From NCBI GenBank assembly GCA_019914945.1, contig CM034110.1:1245001-1309000 (forward strand): a DNA stretch of 64,000 nt, written 5' to 3'. The position numbers were made by a program, and so were the translations under genes. This document shows positions 61,615 to 64,000 of the stretch, in pieces; the first letter of the stretch is position 1; every line of letters begins with the position of its first letter. This stretch comes from Typha latifolia (taxonomy: Eukaryota > Streptophyta > Magnoliopsida > Poales > Typhaceae). The notes beneath the pieces were generated by a model, which had not been told where the DNA came from, ran no database searches, and saw only the letters and a program-made list of their open reading frames with translations.

Positions 61615-64000
61615 CCTGGGGTCGGGCTGGCCAGCAGTGACCGATGCCCTCCCCGCCAACCCAGGTCTGCACCTCTCTCCCCTTCTTCTCTTCTCCTTTT
61701 CTTCTCCATTCTTCTTCCTTCTCCCTTTCTTCTTCTTCTTCCTCAGCTGATTCTTCTCTCCTTATTTTCTACAACAGCGTTGGGCTCGGCCAATGACAGA
61801 GAGCCGATCTTTGGGCCAAGCCAAAGACTAGTACTAGTGATCCCTTAATGTTTTTGTTAATTTTTATTATTCATTATTTTACTTAGGTATTTCTGTATTA
61901 ATTAATACAAATAGATTTAGACATTATTTATGTTAATACATATTCATCATTATGATTATTGCTAATTATAATTAATTAATGATTGATTAGGTTATAAACT
62001 ATTACACATAAATATAGGTCATACGTATATTTATTTAGTTATTTATTTACTTATATGTATATTAGATTAATAGATAGATTTGTAAATTATAATTATCATA
62101 TTTATATTCTAATAATCTTATGATATATATTTTAAGTAATTCTATTAATTTATTATATATTGTTATTTTTGTAACAAATAAAATACTAGGCTTATGTATT
62201 TATTTATTATTTTATAAAGTAATTTCTAATTAATCAAGATATAATTATAGTTAGGTTTTCATCTATATTTATATTTATATTTTTTATTTGTAATTAAAAA
62301 TCTAACTAGTTATAAAGATAAGCATGAATTCTAAAACCTTTTAAATTATCATATATTACATGAACGAATTTTAATCAGATAAACGGCTAACATCATACTA
62401 CTTAAATAATTTCATATTCCGACCCCCCTCTTCAAGACCCCGTGGACTTAGCAATCAAGGCTTGATCATGGTCGTAGCAACATGAACGAGTGGTGGTTTG
62501 GTAACTACAGTAGTGGTGAGTAGTCTTATCTCCTAGACGCCTTTCTCAAATTATGTTATATTATATATTATGTATATGCATGCTTTGGCCTCCAGTATGA
62601 TTATATGACTTTATCTATTAATGATTACAGTCGAGCATATTTTATCATGCATTTGATTAGGTTGATATGAGATATGAGTACATTGGTGATATGTAGAAAT
62701 GATTATACTGTTATGATTTTATGTCGGGATGATCACTATTATAAGTATGCATGTGATAGACTAGCAAAAGTATACATGTGTTAGATACATGGCTAGAGTT
62801 GACATTGCATCATTTTTTTCTCGACTTCTTTACCACCTAAATTCCTGAGTTGCATGATCTGTTGTCGTACTGGATATATGCATATGATTTATCATGTATA
62901 GGAAATTATAAAAGTACATGTGTATGTGATGTGATGTGATGTGATATGATATGGTGGCTGGAACGGTATCTGGTCCGGACTGGTACTGGACATACTCTTA
63001 GCGTATGGCAGAGTATGGTGATGACTGATGGTTGTACTCTTAGCATATGACAGGGTACAACTATCATTGAGATATCCTTAGCGTATGGCAGGGTATGATT
63101 CATCTACAGAGATACTCTTAGCGTATGACAGGGTATGCTCTGAGCTTGTGACATGTTGTGTATCGAGTTTGGGGCCAGGTAACGTAGTCCAACATGGTGG
63201 ATGATATTCAGAGTTGAGATGGATGACTATGATAGTGAGAGATATGTGGATTATATCTGGCTCTGACATATACGATTATCTAGTGGATGGCATGCATCAT
63301 GCATCATCATTGATGTGACTAGTATCATTGGATCATAATTGTTATACATGATATGTCATTATATTCAGTGATGTTATATGGTAATTTCATCATGTGATAT
63401 ATTTTTGGTTGAGAATATAATATGCTCATTCATGAGAATTGATTTCATTCATATATATGTCATTGAGGAAACATATATACATGTTCATATATGGCATCAT
63501 GCTACTTTTTAATTCATATTATCCAGTATATGATTTACTCTCTATTTGAAATCATTGATTCGGGGTAAGGTCTATTCACTGAGCCTTTTGCTCATGACAC
63601 TCTTTATTTCTTTTCTAACTCCCTCAGATATGTGGTACGTGATAGCGACTTGAGATATCTTAAGAAGATATTTTAGAGCGATGATGAGGTGAGCTATAGA
63701 TGTAAGACGGTATAGATGATAGTTTATATAGGAATTGAGTTGTACCAGTATTTGATATTTGTACTCTATTGTATTAGATGATGAATTGTACAATACAGGT
63801 CGAATCATAGTGTACTCTTATATTAGCCGTTTTAGTTGTATCTTGATGGTTTGTTGTGGCCTGTGTGGGTCCTGCCAGATTATGTAGTGGTTTAATGTAT
63901 ATTATTGTAGACTGGGATATTCATATGTTAACAGGTTTATTTGGTTAATAGTATGATTTAATTGGTGATGGATTATGTGATCATGGATATGTTAGCAGGT
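61385..64000 (+). mobile_element. LTR-A copy 4, cut by the window end
   Basis: It starts TATAACAACCC (TGTAAC in other copies, one change) and follows copies 2 and 3: GC-rich head, CT tract (about 61578-61612), TTGGGCTCGGCCAA remnant, AT-rich middle, the TTCAAGACCC phrase near 62433, hairpin array, and the tail shared with 1-860. About 130 bp of its 3' end lie outside. Whether it is a solo LTR or part of a complete element cannot be seen. Confidence 0.8.
62991..63136 (+). repeat. Four-unit hairpin array in LTR-A copy 4
   Basis: Units start at 62991, 63032, 63072 and 63112, a spacing of 40-41 bp. Stems: CATACTC/GAGTATG, TTGTACTC/GGGTACAA, ATATCC/GGGTAT and ATACTC/GGGTAT, each around a 13-base loop close to TTAGCGTATGGCA. 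Confidence 0.75.

Noticed and set aside
61441..61750. Plus and minus frames with Ser-Leu or Arg-Glu runs
   Set aside because: They read through the CT tract of LTR-A copy 4.
63001..63136. CRISPR-like array, because of regular 40-bp spacing
   Set aside because: The whole unit, including the loop, is similar between repeats, so there are no unique spacers. It lies in a plant LTR.
1..64000. Pairing of LTR-A copies 1 and 4 as the two LTRs of one element
   Set aside because: They would enclose 60 kb including two intact genes, and each has its own separate insertion context.

Overview
The window is nuclear DNA of a flowering plant: AT-rich, dominated by nested transposable elements, with two intact genes carrying many introns and several broken gene copies. 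Both intact genes have canonical GT-AG introns and plant-type protein sequences. A non-grass monocot would fit the look of the repeats, but that is a weak inference.

Layout. 1-989 is the right end of a long terminal repeat that I call LTR-A (termini TGTAAY...GTTACA, about 2.8 kb). It sits in a decayed hAT transposon (990-3829), which itself sits in a long inverted-repeat (foldback or long-TIR) element (3830-7657). 7658-13630 is mostly unrecognised AT-rich DNA with remnants of a Copia-type retroelement (TATA box, primer-binding site, gag). 13634-14470 is a solo LTR of a second family, LTR-B, with a perfect 5-bp target duplication. 14998-27296 is a layered nest: a non-autonomous hAT-like element contains an LTR-A (15781-26389), which contains a Ty3/gypsy element with LTR-B ends (16598-24374), which in turn contains a truncated, inverted LTR-A (17029-19005). 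Target duplications at three of these levels give the insertion order.

29883-39183 (+) is a complete 10-exon gene for a RING1-type Polycomb E3 ubiquitin ligase (492 aa predicted), with transposon insertions in its 4.4-kb third intron. 40730-46934 (-) is a complete 4-exon gene for a TSR2-type pre-rRNA processing protein (200 aa predicted), with a non-autonomous LTR element in its second intron. These two genes are convergent. Head-to-head with TSR2 lies a broken copy of the last part of the cohesin gene SMC1 (47770-49437, +), preceded by a locally repeated leader and followed by a tandem duplication that copied its last exon. 

50950-61384 is repeat-derived: a plant-mobile-domain/Ulp1-like transposon gene remnant (53040-55380), LINE fragments (59320-60850), microsatellites, a small possible gene (58325-58495, -) and an LTR-B fragment. 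From 61385 to the end is a fourth LTR-A copy.

RING1 acts in chromatin silencing (histone H2A monoubiquitination) and TSR2 in 40S ribosome assembly; they are housekeeping neighbours and nothing suggests a shared pathway. I found no bacterial-type system, RNA gene or CRISPR. The least expected signal is an array of short hairpins about 38-41 bp apart inside LTR-A, whose stems keep pairing through compensatory base changes between units and copies. All comparisons were made by eye.
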